From an uncultured Bacteroidales bacterium (lineage in GTDB: Bacteria; Bacteroidota; Bacteroidia; Bacteroidales; Lentimicrobiaceae), in assembly GCA_937894795.1 (NCBI GenBank), contig CALCQV010000128.1:1-64000 (forward strand): DNA of 64,000 nt, read 5' to 3'. Each line of letters starts with the position of its first letter. The first letter of the stretch is position 1. Positions 53,488 to 62,399 of this stretch are shown piece after piece. A program made the translations under genes and the position numbers. The notes below the pieces were generated by a model that did not search any database, was not told the DNA's origin, and saw only the letters and a list, made by a program, of their open reading frames with translations.

Positions 53488-56130
53488 ATGTGGTACACTA
53501 AAACCAAGGAAGAAGTACTTAAGGAATTCAATGTGAATCCGGCTTTAGGACTCTCAGAAGATGAAGTTGTCAGAAGGCGTGAAAAATACGGATTAAATGT
53601 GCTTCAGGCCAAAAAGAAGAAAAGTGTACTTAGCATGTTTATTGGCCAACTCAGAGACTGGTTGATATACGTTCTTTTTGCGGCCGTGCTCATCACCATC
53701 TTCATGGGCGAATATATAGATGCCACAATCATTCTGATGGTAATTATTATCAATGCAGTATTGGGAGTGGTTCAGGAGGTGAAAGCCGGCAAAGCCATTG
53801 AAGCATTGCAGAAGATGTCGTCACCCAAAGCACTGGTACGAAGAGATGGACATGTTGTTGAAGTGGAATCATCAAGCATTGTACCGGGCGATATACTAGT
53901 GTTGGATGCAGGCAGATTTGTGGCTGCCGATATAAGGATTGTCGAATCCATGAACCTGAAGATTGAAGAATCAGCACTTACCGGCGAATCGGTACCTTCT
54001 GATAAGGGGGCTGATTTGTTATACGAGGCTGATACGCCATTGGGCGATAGGGAAAACCTTGGCTTTATGACAAACCTCGTTACTTACGGCAGAGGTGCCG
54101 GGGTTGTCACTGAAACAGGTATGAATACTGAGGTTGGTAAAATTGCTCATTTCCTTGATTCTGATAGTGAAGGAAAAACACCTTTGGAGGTTAGGTTGGA
54201 TGAACTGGGCAAGATGCTTGGAAAGATAGCCATAGGAATATGTTTGTTCATCTTTGTTCTCTCTATATTCCAGGGAAGGGATCTTGCTGAAATGTTTCTC
54301 ACTTCCGTTTCACTGGCAGTAGCCTCCATCCCCGAAGGATTGGCTGCTATTGTGGCTGTAGTGCTCTCTATTGGAGTAACTACCATGTCAAAAAAGAATG
54401 CAATCATTAAAAGATTACCTGCTGTAGAAACCCTGGGCTCAGTAAACATCATCTGTTCAGATAAAACAGGTACGCTCACCCAGAATAAGATGACAGTGAC
54501 CCGTTATTTTACTCTTGACAGCGATAAACAAGTGCTGAGGGATGGTAATAATGAGTCGGGTGAGGATGCTCTGATGCTGGCAAAAGCAATGATACTGTGC
54601 TCTGATGCAACGTTTGAGGATGGAAAGGGAACTGGTGACCCTACTGAAATTGCACTCCTTTTATTTGGTGATGATATAAAACTCGACAGGCATGAAGTGA
54701 CGAAAAGGAATGAACGTGTTGATGAGTTTTCATTTGATTCAGATCGCAAGTTGATGTCGACCCTCACCGTCGAGAAAGGCACATACACCGTTTATACCAA
54801 AGGAGCTATAGACAATCTTATTAAACTTTCAACCCATGTGCTTAAAGATGGAAAGGTAGTTGTTCTGACTGATGATCTGAAACAATTGTTCTACAAGGCG
54901 ACTGAAGAAATGTCGAACCAGGCATTGCGTACACTTGGTGCGGCATACAAACCGGTTGACAGTGCCATTAGTGCTGTTGATATGGAAAGAGACCTGATAC
55001 TCATTGGTCTGGTTGGAATGATTGATCCCCCTCGTGAAGAGGTCAAATTATCCATTGAACTTGCAAAGAAAGCGGGAATAACAACAATAATGATCACCGG
55101 CGATCACCGTAATACGGCATTTGCCATTGCCAATGAATTAAAAATTGCTGATCATATTGACCAAACCACTACCGGTCAAAATATTGAGAAACTAAGCGAT
55201 GTAGAGTTTGCTGAACGCGTTTCCGAGTATAGGGTGTATGCACGTGTTTCACCTGAACATAAGGTGAAAATTGTCAAGGCGTTGAAAGCAAAGGGCAATG
55301 TTGTATCAATGACCGGCGATGGTGTTAATGATGCTCCGTCATTGAGTGCGGCCGATATAGGTGTGGCAATGGGAATTACAGGAACAGATGTAGCCAAAGG
55401 AGCATCTGATATGATCCTTACCGATGATAATTTCTCAACCATTGTTACCGCTATTGAGCAGGGGAGGAATATTTACAATAACATAAAGAAGTCGGTAATA
55501 TTCCTTCTTACCTGTAATCTGGGTGAGGTAGTAGCCATGTTTGTAACCTTGCTCATTGGATGGCAGGTGCCATTATTGGCAGTTCAGCTTTTATGGATAA
55601 ACCTGTTGACTGATTCATTGCCTGCCATAGCCCTGGGAATGGATAAGGGAGATCCAGATGTGATGAAAGATAAACCTCGTAATCCTAAAGAAAGTTTCTT
55701 TGCCGGAGGTGCCGGTTGGCATGCTGCTACCGGAGGGATTATTATTGGTTTTCTTACAATCTTTGCATTCTGGTATGGATACTATGAACATGGCTATAGT
55801 CCTTTTGATACAGTTCCTGAAGAAATTGTCTCGTATGCCCGTACTATGGCTTTTATGGTATTGGTGGCAAGCCAGATGTTCTATTCATTGGCTATGCGTA
55901 ACAGCACAAAATCGATATTTAAAATTGGAGTTTTTTCAAATAAATACCTGGTCGGTGCTATTGTTATCGGTATAATAGCCCAACTGCTTGTCATTGAAAT
56001 CCCTTTTATGCAGAAAGCCTTCGGACTCCAAATGCTTGATGCAAAGGGATGGCTGATGGCAATAGGCTTGGGATTCATGCCTTTGGCTATTAATGAGCTA
56101 TTCAAATTGCTGAACCGCCTAAAATCCTGA
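53488..56130 (+). CDS. Cation-translocating P-type ATPase, Ca2+-ATPase (P2) type
   Basis: An 880-residue ion pump with the full P2 plan: N-terminal cation ATPase domain, TGES at 165-168 in the actuator, SIPEGLAAIVAVVLSIGV (IPEG at 281-284) in M4, the phosphorylated D325 in CSDKTGTLT, MITGDHRNTA and VSMTGDGVNDAPSL in the P domain, then six C-terminal helices with LLWINLLTDSLPAIALGMD. The IPEG and the M6 NxxTD motif favour Ca2+ (or Mn2+) export. It has a -7 box at 53393-53400 and is followed by 498 bases without a gene. Confidence 0.95.
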   Translation: MWYTKTKEEVLKEFNVNPALGLSEDEVVRRREKYGLNVLQAKKKKSVLSMFIGQLRDWLIYVLFAAVLITIFMGEYIDATIILMVIIINAVLGVVQEVKAGKAIEALQKMSSPKALVRRDGHVVEVESSSIVPGDILVLDAGRFVAADIRIVESMNLKIEESALTGESVPSDKGADLLYEADTPLGDRENLGFMTNLVTYGRGAGVVTETGMNTEVGKIAHFLDSDSEGKTPLEVRLDELGKMLGKIAIGICLFIFVLSIFQGRDLAEMFLTSVSLAVASIPEGLAAIVAVVLSIGVTTMSKKNAIIKRLPAVETLGSVNIICSDKTGTLTQNKMTVTRYFTLDSDKQVLRDGNNESGEDALMLAKAMILCSDATFEDGKGTGDPTEIALLLFGDDIKLDRHEVTKRNERVDEFSFDSDRKLMSTLTVEKGTYTVYTKGAIDNLIKLSTHVLKDGKVVVLTDDLKQLFYKATEEMSNQALRTLGAAYKPVDSAISAVDMERDLILIGLVGMIDPPREEVKLSIELAKKAGITTIMITGDHRNTAFAIANELKIADHIDQTTTGQNIEKLSDVEFAERVSEYRVYARVSPEHKVKIVKALKAKGNVVSMTGDGVNDAPSLSAADIGVAMGITGTDVAKGASDMILTDDNFSTIVTAIEQGRNIYNNIKKSVIFLLTCNLGEVVAMFVTLLIGWQVPLLAVQLLWINLLTDSLPAIALGMDKGDPDVMKDKPRNPKESFFAGGAGWHAATGGIIIGFLTIFAFWYGYYEHGYSPFDTVPEEIVSYARTMAFMVLVASQMFYSLAMRNSTKSIFKIGVFSNKYLVGAIVIGIIAQLLVIEIPFMQKAFGLQMLDAKGWLMAIGLGFMPLAINELFKLLNRLKS

Positions 56131-56253
56131 GAATTACAGGTGCCCTTAAAGGGGTGAAATCCATTTTTCTGTTTAAAGTTCACTTCATTCTATGAAGGTC
56201 GATCAGGCTTGACCGGAATGTGAAGAAGTGTTGATGCCCGAATTAAGTTAAAG

Positions 56254-56355
56254 TCCTTTTTCATACGTGTTTCATACGTGTTTTATACGTATTTTATACG
56301 TGTAAACACGTACGAGATACGTTTGAGATACATACAAAAAACGTATAAAAAAGGA
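56254..56355. repeat. Phased 11-bp ACGT repeats forming a 102-bp imperfect palindrome
   Basis: The left part has four direct 11-base units from 56259 (two TTTCATACGTG, then TTTTATACGTA, TTTTATACGTG). Further ACGT-like cores continue at 56308, 56319, 56330 (ACAT) and 56341, giving eight cores spaced 11, 11, 11, 10, 11, 11 and 11 bases. The whole stretch also reads as an inverted repeat centred at 56304/56305, with 38 of 51 positions paired. The spacing puts all cores on about the same face of the DNA. Confidence 0.75.
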
Positions 56356-56596
56356 GTTTATCCTTAAATAATTGATGTGTCAACAGAAGCTTAATCCATT
56401 CTCAAGGTTATCCAAAACCAGGTCATAAGCCAGATCTTTGCTCATATTCAGCAACGGCTGACCCGAAAATGCTACAGTAATATTTTAAGTATCTATCAAG
56501 TGAAGCAATGCTCATTTACTGCATCATCATATTTTATTGAATGGTTAACACATTATGAACAGGAAAAATAACCTGCTTCAACTTTTATAAATAGTC

Positions 56597-56604
56597 TATC
56601 TTTG
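56597..56604 (+). promoter_or_regulatory. -7 promoter box of the M23 peptidase-dxr operon
   Basis: TATCTTTG, exact consensus. It overlaps a TTG at 56602 that extends the reading frame, so the ATG at 56629 is the real start, with a leader of about 18 bases. Confidence 0.6.
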
Positions 56605-56628
56605 CGCTACGATTACATCACAAACCAC

Positions 56629-57534
56629 ATGGCTTCCAGAAAAAAAAAGTCTGATTTCCCTGATAAAAAAGTACCCTGGTACCTAAAGCTGCGCGATAAG
56701 TACCGCCTGGTTATTCTTGATGAGGATACCTTTGAAGAAAGGATTTCCTTCAGGTTGTCAAGGCTTAATGTATTTGTAATAACCGGTATGCTGGCTATCA
56801 TTTTTATTTTCCTGACCAGTTATATCATTGCATTCACCCCACTTAAGGAATACATTCCCGGTTTCAGTGATACTGACGTTCAGGAAGAGCTTTATGAATT
56901 GCAGATTCGTGCTGATTCATTGGAAAGAGCATTTGTAAGCAAGGATCTCTATATATCAAATATGCGTAATATCCTTATGGGTGAGGTAGGACAGGAAATA
57001 GAAAGTGCTCCTGCAGCTGACACTAATGCCCATCAAAAGTATACCAGGATTTCCATAAGGAAATCAAAGGAAGATTCAATTTTACGTGAGGAGTTTGAAA
57101 AAAGCAACCGTTATAGTCTAAATGCAGGAGAGAAGAAGGATAATAAAGCGGTTTCGACTATTGGAATTCCCAGTTTCTTCACTCCGGCAAAGGGTATTAT
57201 CACCAACCGCTTTAATGCAGCAACACGTCATTATGGCGTTGATATTGTGGCTTCAAAAAATGAAGCTATAAAGGCTGTTTATGATGGAACAGTAATATTT
57301 TCAGAGTGGAGTTCTACTACCGGTCATGTAGTAGCTGTGCAGCATATTAATAATGTAATTAGTGTTTATAAGCACAATTCGGTGATTCTACGTAAGCAAG
57401 GTTCACATGTGAAGGCGGGTGAAAGCATTGCTATTATTGGAGAATCGGGCGAATATACTACCGGTCCACACCTTCATTTTGAACTCTGGATAAATGGCAA
57501 TCCGGTGAACCCCGAAAACTATGTGATTTTTTAA
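56629..57534 (+). CDS. M23 family metallopeptidase (membrane-anchored)
   Basis: A 301-residue protein that starts in the cytoplasm with a basic segment (SRKKKSDFPDKKVPWYLKLRDKY). It crosses the inner membrane once (LNVFVITGMLAIIFIFLTSYIIAF), has a coiled-coil-like region (about 85-110) and ends in a LytM/M23 domain (about 185-300). Zinc ligands are the His and Asp of RHYGVDI and the last His of GPHLHFELW. It cuts peptidoglycan cross-links or activates such enzymes during growth or division. The dxr gene starts 10 bases after its stop, so they share a transcript. Confidence 0.93.
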   Translation: MASRKKKSDFPDKKVPWYLKLRDKYRLVILDEDTFEERISFRLSRLNVFVITGMLAIIFIFLTSYIIAFTPLKEYIPGFSDTDVQEELYELQIRADSLERAFVSKDLYISNMRNILMGEVGQEIESAPAADTNAHQKYTRISIRKSKEDSILREEFEKSNRYSLNAGEKKDNKAVSTIGIPSFFTPAKGIITNRFNAATRHYGVDIVASKNEAIKAVYDGTVIFSEWSSTTGHVVAVQHINNVISVYKHNSVILRKQGSHVKAGESIAIIGESGEYTTGPHLHFELWINGNPVNPENYVIF

Positions 57535-57544
57535 TTTCGCATTG

Positions 57545-58702
57545 ATGAAAAGGCGTATAGGCATATATGGGTCAACCGGCTCTATTGGCACACAGGCACT
57601 TGAAGTAATTGCCAATCATCAGGATTTGTTTGAAGTTACAGTTCTTGCCGCTAACAATAATTCTAATTTGCTGATTCAACAAGCTATGGTTTGTAAGCCG
57701 GACTCTGTTGTAATTAGAGATCCTGATCATTACGACAAGGTGTTTAATGCATTGGATACTCTCGACATCAAAGTGTTTACCGGCAGTGAATCATTGTGCC
57801 AATTGATGGAGATGGATTTGTTTGATATGGTGCTTATTGCGATGGTGGGATTTGAAGGACTCAAACCTACAATGAGTGCCGTTAGTGCCGGTAAAGCTGT
57901 GGCACTTGCCAATAAGGAGGTGCTTGTTGTGGCAGGAGAGATAGTGACGGACCTTGCAAAAGTTAAAAAGGTGCCTTTCATACCGGTCGACTCAGAGCAT
58001 TCTGCCATTTTTCAATGCTTATCAGGAGAGGTTTCAAAACCTGAAAAGGTTTATCTTACTTCATCAGGCGGCCCTTTCAGGGGTATGACCAGAGATGAAA
58101 TGCTTAATGTGAACGTGCAACAAGCCTTAAAGCATCCTAACTGGTCAATGGGTCGCAAAATATCAATTGATTCTGCTACAATGATGAACAAGGGATTCGA
58201 AGTGATTGAAGCTAAATGGCTCTTTTCACTTACACCTACACAAATTGATATTTTAGTTCATCCTCAATGTATTGTTCATAGTATGGTCCAATTCAGAGAT
58301 GGTACCCTGAAGGCTCAATTGGGCTTACCTGATATGAAATTGCCCATTCAATATGCCCTGTCGTATCCTTACAGGTTAGATGCCAACTTTGGCCGTGTCG
58401 ATTTTGCCGATATGCATTCATTAACCTTTGAAGCTCCTGATAGAAATGCGTTTCCTTGTATTGATCTGGCCTATGGTGCTATTGAACAGGGTGGTAATAT
58501 GCCTTGCATTTTAAATGCTGCCAACGAAATTGCTGTTTCACAATTTCTATGCGGTAAGATTAGATTCTACCAAATACCTTTAATCATTGAAAGATGCATG
58601 GTAAAAGCCGATTTCGATAAGAAACCCGAATATGAAGTGCTGTTGGAGACAAATAAACGCGTAAGGTCAATGGCTACAGATTTTTGCACTTCAATCCACT
58701 GA
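57545..58702 (+). CDS. dxr: 1-deoxy-D-xylulose-5-phosphate reductoisomerase
   Basis: A 385-residue enzyme making 2-C-methyl-D-erythritol 4-phosphate with NADPH, the second step of the MEP isoprenoid pathway. GSTGSIGTQALEVI is the NADPH loop; ALANKEVLVVAGE, VDSEHSAIFQCL (metal-binding Asp and Glu), SSGGPFRG and WSMGRKISIDSATMMNKGFEVIEA are the active-site blocks. ATG at 57545 is preferred to the TTG directly before it. Its isoprenoid output would feed undecaprenyl carriers and the GGGP synthase product. Operon with the M23 peptidase; rseP follows after a separate promoter. Confidence 0.98.
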   Translation: MKRRIGIYGSTGSIGTQALEVIANHQDLFEVTVLAANNNSNLLIQQAMVCKPDSVVIRDPDHYDKVFNALDTLDIKVFTGSESLCQLMEMDLFDMVLIAMVGFEGLKPTMSAVSAGKAVALANKEVLVVAGEIVTDLAKVKKVPFIPVDSEHSAIFQCLSGEVSKPEKVYLTSSGGPFRGMTRDEMLNVNVQQALKHPNWSMGRKISIDSATMMNKGFEVIEAKWLFSLTPTQIDILVHPQCIVHSMVQFRDGTLKAQLGLPDMKLPIQYALSYPYRLDANFGRVDFADMHSLTFEAPDRNAFPCIDLAYGAIEQGGNMPCILNAANEIAVSQFLCGKIRFYQIPLIIERCMVKADFDKKPEYEVLLETNKRVRSMATDFCTSIH

Positions 58703-58764
58703 TAAATTAACAAACTTTTGCAGGTGTTGTTATTACGGTTAATTTCACATGAACCATAACTTAC

Positions 58765-58772
58765 TATCTTTG
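58765..58772 (+). promoter_or_regulatory. -7 promoter box of rseP
   Basis: TATCTTTG, exact consensus, 27 bases before the ATG at 58800. TTTC at 58743-58746 with an 18-base spacer may be a weak -33 element. Confidence 0.55.
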
Positions 58773-58799
58773 TTGACTCAAAAAATATAATTCCCTAAT

Positions 58800-60122
58800 A
58801 TGGAAATACTGATTAAAGCTGCACAATTGCTTTTAAGCTTATCAATTTTGGTAATATTTCATGAATTCGGTCACTTTATTGCTGCCAAGATATTTAAGAC
58901 CAGGGTTGAAAAATTCTATCTCTTTTTTGATCCATGGTTTTCACTCTTCAAATTTAAGAAAGGTGAAACGGAGTACGGAATGGGGTGGCTGCCATTGGGC
59001 GGATACGTTAAAATATCAGGAATGATTGATGAATCGATGGATAAAGACCAGATGAATCAGCCTGCTCAGCCCTGGGAGTTCAGGTCAAAACCCACCTGGC
59101 AACGATTGATCATAATGCTTGGTGGTGTGACCGTAAATGTACTTCTTGCTTTTGCCATTTATATTTGCATATTGTGGATGTGGGGTGAACAGTACTTGCC
59201 TACATCAGAGGTAAAATACGGTATTGTGGCTGATACAATGGCTGAGAAAATGGGATTGCGGGATGGCGATAAGATTCTCACGGTAGATAATGAGTATATT
59301 GAAGATTTCTATAAGATTCCCGGAAAGATTATCCTGGATAATGCCAAGACCATTCAGGTGCTCAGAGATGAAAAACCATTTACGGTTAATATACCTGAAG
59401 GCTTCATTGCCAAACTATTGAAGCACCAATCACCCGAATTTATCAATCCACGTATTCCTTTTATTATTGGTGATTTTACCAAAGAATCAGCAGGGCTGAA
59501 AGCCGGTCTTCAGAAGGGTGACAGAATCATTGGTATAAATGATACCACGCTTCTATATTTTGATCAGTATAAAAATGTACTCGACAGTTTGGCAAGCAAA
59601 TCAATTGCTTTAACTGCGCTCAGGGGCACTGATACGTTGAGTTTTAATGTTCAATTGGATGAAACGGCGAAAATTGGTGCCTACATTACCAATCCAACCT
59701 CTTTGTTTAAGGTTAGTGAGCGTGAATACTCATTAGTCTCAGCTATACCTGCAGGCTTTACCAAAACCTGGAAACAGGCTGCTAATTATCTAAAGCAGTT
59801 GAAATTATTGTTCATGCCGGAAGCGAAAGCCTATGAATCATTAGGTGGTTTCATTGCAATTGGAAATATTTTCCCGGCTGAATGGGACTGGATGTCGTTT
59901 TGGAGCCTGACAGCTTTTCTATCCATAATACTTGCTATTATGAACATCCTGCCTATACCAGCTTTGGATGGAGGGCACGTTCTTTTCCTGATGTATGAAA
60001 TCATTACAGGACGGAAACCTTCAGATAAATTCCTGGAGTATGCACAGGTGGTAGGAATGGTTATACTGTTTGGACTATTGATCTTTGCTAATGGAAACGA
60101 TATTATCAAATTGTTTAAGTAA
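58800..60122 (+). CDS. rseP: RIP metalloprotease RseP
   Basis: A 440-residue intramembrane site-2 protease. Zinc ligands are H21, E22 and H25 in FHEFGHFIAAK and the Asp of PALDGGHVLF near the C-terminus. MGWLPLGGYVKISGM is the GGYVK loop, and two PDZ domains lie between (about 135-320; GIVADTMAEKMGLRDGDKI and GDFTKESAGLKAGLQKGDR). It cleaves anti-sigma factors or leftover signal peptides in the membrane. The order dxr-rseP is common in bacteria, which supports the call. A terminator follows at 60171-60214. Confidence 0.97.
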   Translation: MEILIKAAQLLLSLSILVIFHEFGHFIAAKIFKTRVEKFYLFFDPWFSLFKFKKGETEYGMGWLPLGGYVKISGMIDESMDKDQMNQPAQPWEFRSKPTWQRLIIMLGGVTVNVLLAFAIYICILWMWGEQYLPTSEVKYGIVADTMAEKMGLRDGDKILTVDNEYIEDFYKIPGKIILDNAKTIQVLRDEKPFTVNIPEGFIAKLLKHQSPEFINPRIPFIIGDFTKESAGLKAGLQKGDRIIGINDTTLLYFDQYKNVLDSLASKSIALTALRGTDTLSFNVQLDETAKIGAYITNPTSLFKVSEREYSLVSAIPAGFTKTWKQAANYLKQLKLLFMPEAKAYESLGGFIAIGNIFPAEWDWMSFWSLTAFLSIILAIMNILPIPALDGGHVLFLMYEIITGRKPSDKFLEYAQVVGMVILFGLLIFANGNDIIKLFK

Positions 60123-60170
60123 TATTTCACATCAATTATTGAATTGCATTTTCCTTATCATAATCAAATT

Positions 60171-60214
60171 ATAAATAAAAAAGAGTCAGCAACCGCTGCC
60201 TCCTTTTTATTTAT
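60171..60214. terminator. Bidirectional terminator between rseP and yitT
   Basis: Stem GAGTCAGC (60183-60190) with GCTGCCTC (60195-60202), one mismatch, AACC loop, flanked by an A-run and a T-run on the two sides, so it can act for both convergent genes. Confidence 0.85.
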
Positions 60215-60226
60215 ACACTTGGGATG

Positions 60227-61120
60227 TTAATCCTCCAGTTTGTCGTGCAATGATTTGAATCCCTGGCCCAGGATTTCGTGAGCATCCATGATAGTGAGGA
60301 AGGCTTTGGGATCAATTTTATTGATAAACTCCTCAAGCATAGCCAATTCCCGTCGGTTAACTACTGTAAAGATCACCTTCTTCTCCTGGCCGTTGAACAT
60401 CCCTTCACCTTGCAGGAAAGTGCCGCCACGGTTGAGGTCATTAATGATCTTATCTCGTATTTCCTGATGTTTATCTGAAACTATGAAGATTGTTTTTTCG
60501 TAGTTTACCCCTGAGAGGACGGTATCTATGGTTTTGCCCATAACGAATATGGTAATCCAAGAATACAACGGAATTCTCCAATCGCCAAAAGCCACAAATC
60601 CCACCAACACAATCAATGAATCAACAGCCATCATTAACTGGCCCAATGGAAGGCGGGTGTAACGGGCAATTATCATAGCAATGACATCGGAACCTCCTGA
60701 AGTTGCCTTTGATTTGAATATCATACCTACCCCTGCACCTACCAGAGCACCACCAAAAACTGACGACAGCAAAGGATCAGATTCAACCAGCGGCTCGAAT
60801 TTCGAGAAATAGGATAGCACGTCGACAAAAACAGAGGTTAGTACAAACCCTACAACCGTTTTTGTACCAAATCTTGGACCTAATACCCTGGTTCCGATAA
60901 TCGTGAGCGGTATATTGAATAACAATGCGGTTAAACCTACCGGGGTGCCGAATAAATGGTGCAGAACGATAGAAATACCATATATACCTCCCGGCACAAT
61001 TTTATATGGAGTAATAAAGTAAACATAACCGGCAGAGACAAGGAAAGTGCCTACCAGTATAAATGAATATGAGATGAACCACTTTTTAGTGAACAATTGC
61101 TCTTTCTGCAGAAATGGCAT
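60227..61120 (-). CDS. YitT family membrane protein (second copy)
   Basis: A 297-residue inner-membrane protein: YitT_membrane domain with five or six helices (about 15-210) and a C-terminal DUF2179 domain (RGGTFLQGEGMFNGQEKKVIFTVVNRRELAMLEEFINKIDP), a ferredoxin-like cytoplasmic module. NPYxIVPGG-like block is ITPYKIVPGGIYGISIVLHH, and GFVLTSVFVDVLSYF follows. ATG at 61120 starts MPFLQKEQLF; a TTG at 61156 is too far upstream. Function is unknown; some family members are linked to transport. It is a close paralogue of the next gene, 54 bases away. Confidence 0.9.
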   Translation of the reverse strand: MPFLQKEQLFTKKWFISYSFILVGTFLVSAGYVYFITPYKIVPGGIYGISIVLHHLFGTPVGLTALLFNIPLTIIGTRVLGPRFGTKTVVGFVLTSVFVDVLSYFSKFEPLVESDPLLSSVFGGALVGAGVGMIFKSKATSGGSDVIAMIIARYTRLPLGQLMMAVDSLIVLVGFVAFGDWRIPLYSWITIFVMGKTIDTVLSGVNYEKTIFIVSDKHQEIRDKIINDLNRGGTFLQGEGMFNGQEKKVIFTVVNRRELAMLEEFINKIDPKAFLTIMDAHEILGQGFKSLHDKLED

Positions 61121-61174
61121 AGTAATAAAGTATAAAGTATGATTAAAGAAAAACAAACTAAACTGAAATGAAGG

Positions 61175-62104
61175 CTATAGCTCAGCAACTTTATCACCTA
61201 ATGATCTGAAGCCTTCGCCCAGGATTTCATTTGCATCTACTACAGTAACAAAGGCTTCCGGATCAATCTGGTGAATATACTCTTGTAATATCGCGAGTTC
61301 CCGCCTGTTAACTACTGTAAAGATGATGGTTTTATCACTATCATTATACATCCCTTTGCCCGGTATATAAGTTCCTCCCCGTTGGAGATCATTGATGATC
61401 TTGTCGCGAATGAGCGTAAACTCGTTTGAAATAATCAGCAGCATTTTGTCATAACTGACTCCTTGCATAGTGATATCAATTATCTTGCCTGTAATGAAGA
61501 TAACTATCCATGAATACAAGGGAATACGCCAGTCTTTGAATACTACAAGACCAAACAGTACAATGGCTGAGTCCACATAAATCATAAGCTGCCCCAGAGG
61601 AAGGCGGGTGTATTTAGATATTATCATCGCTACTATGTCGGAGCCTCCTGAAGTTGCTTTGGCCTTGAAGATGAGACCTAAGCCAAATCCAATAAGCACA
61701 CCTCCGAAAATACAAGCCATCAATACTTCATTTGCCAGTCCCAAGGGGTCGTTTTCACCTACAAAATAGGTTAGAACATCCATAAATACAGAAGTCAGTA
61801 CAAATCCCACAACTGTCTTAATACCAAACCGGGGGCCAAGTACTTTTATACCAATAATTGTGAGTGGGACATTAAGCACCAGTCCAAACAAACCTATGGG
61901 TATACCTGTGGGCCAGAAGGAAAAGGTACCTACGGTAAGATGGTGAACTACAATACCGATACCATATACACCACCGGGAACAATATTATAAGGGTTGATA
62001 AAAAATACAAAACCGGCAGCAAGAATAAAAGACCCTATGGTGATTAATGCATAGGCTTTAAACCATCGTGCTGAAAACAACTTTTCGTTTTGACCAGATG
62101 CCAT
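61175..62104 (-). CDS. YitT family membrane protein (first copy)
   Basis: A 309-residue paralogue of the gene at 60227-61120 with the same plan: membrane domain with INPYNIVPGGVYGIGIVVHHL, IGIKVLGPRFGIKTVVGFVLTSVFMDVLTYF, KATSGGSDIVAMII, and the DUF2179 tail RGGTYIPGKGMYNDSDKTIIFTVVNRRELAIL. The ATG at 62104 (MASGQNEKLF) fits its paralogue's start; the frame otherwise runs to 62170. The two copies look about 60 percent identical by eye, so the duplication is old. Function unknown. Confidence 0.9.
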   Translation of the reverse strand: MASGQNEKLFSARWFKAYALITIGSFILAAGFVFFINPYNIVPGGVYGIGIVVHHLTVGTFSFWPTGIPIGLFGLVLNVPLTIIGIKVLGPRFGIKTVVGFVLTSVFMDVLTYFVGENDPLGLANEVLMACIFGGVLIGFGLGLIFKAKATSGGSDIVAMIISKYTRLPLGQLMIYVDSAIVLFGLVVFKDWRIPLYSWIVIFITGKIIDITMQGVSYDKMLLIISNEFTLIRDKIINDLQRGGTYIPGKGMYNDSDKTIIFTVVNRRELAILQEYIHQIDPEAFVTVVDANEILGEGFRSLGDKVAEL

Positions 62105-62222
62105 ATATTTGTAGTTTTGAAGAATGTTGAAATTCTCTGCAAAGCTACTGCACAATATACGGGTGTGCAAATCGTTTTATAATTCTTCGAAGTTTTAATT
62201 CATCAGTGGAGTGGTTTATTTA

Positions 62223-62299
62223 TATTTTTGTACATTTGGCACCTAAATCTTTTTAAACTGTATTGTACCTGTATTGTATTACTTTTGTGATTATTTTTG
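62223..62299 (+). promoter_or_regulatory. Promoter elements of porP: three -7-like boxes
   Basis: TATTTTTG (62223-62230) and TACATTTG (62231-62238) abut exactly, and another TATTTTTG lies at 62292-62299. All fit TAnnTTTG. The last one would put the start just upstream of the TGTCGAA inverted repeat. AT-rich sequence makes chance matches likely, so only one may be real. Confidence 0.4.
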
Positions 62300-62317
62300 A
62301 TTAATAGGAAAAATAGC

Positions 62318-62345
62318 TGTCGAATTCCCCCTTCAACTTTCGACA
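62318..62345. promoter_or_regulatory. TGTCGAA-N14-TTCGACA inverted repeat upstream of porP
   Basis: TGTCGAA at 62318-62324 and TTCGACA at 62339-62345, spaced by 14 bases, in the porP leader. It shares its half-site with the palindromes at 553-576 and 589-606. Confidence 0.45.
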
Positions 62346-62399
62346 AATAACTTACAATAAAGGAAACCGTTGCTGAAACTAACTATAAGAAATGCTACA

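Larger units (their letters stand above)
56131..56628. other. 498-base intergenic region with phased repeat array
   Basis: No convincing gene. Bases 56254-56355 hold a phased ACGT repeat array within an imperfect palindrome. Downstream of it is plain AT-rich sequence, with the M23 peptidase promoter at 56597-56604. There is no clear terminator for the ATPase gene apart from the array itself. Confidence 0.6.

Noticed and set aside
56254..56355. Possible CRISPR array
   Set aside because: The units are only 11 bases and abut without unique spacers; no cas genes are nearby.
56358..56416. DnaA-box-like words (TTATCCTTA, TTATCCAAA), hinting at an origin
   Set aside because: Each differs from TTATCCACA at two places, there are only two, and no dnaA, dnaN or gidA gene is close.
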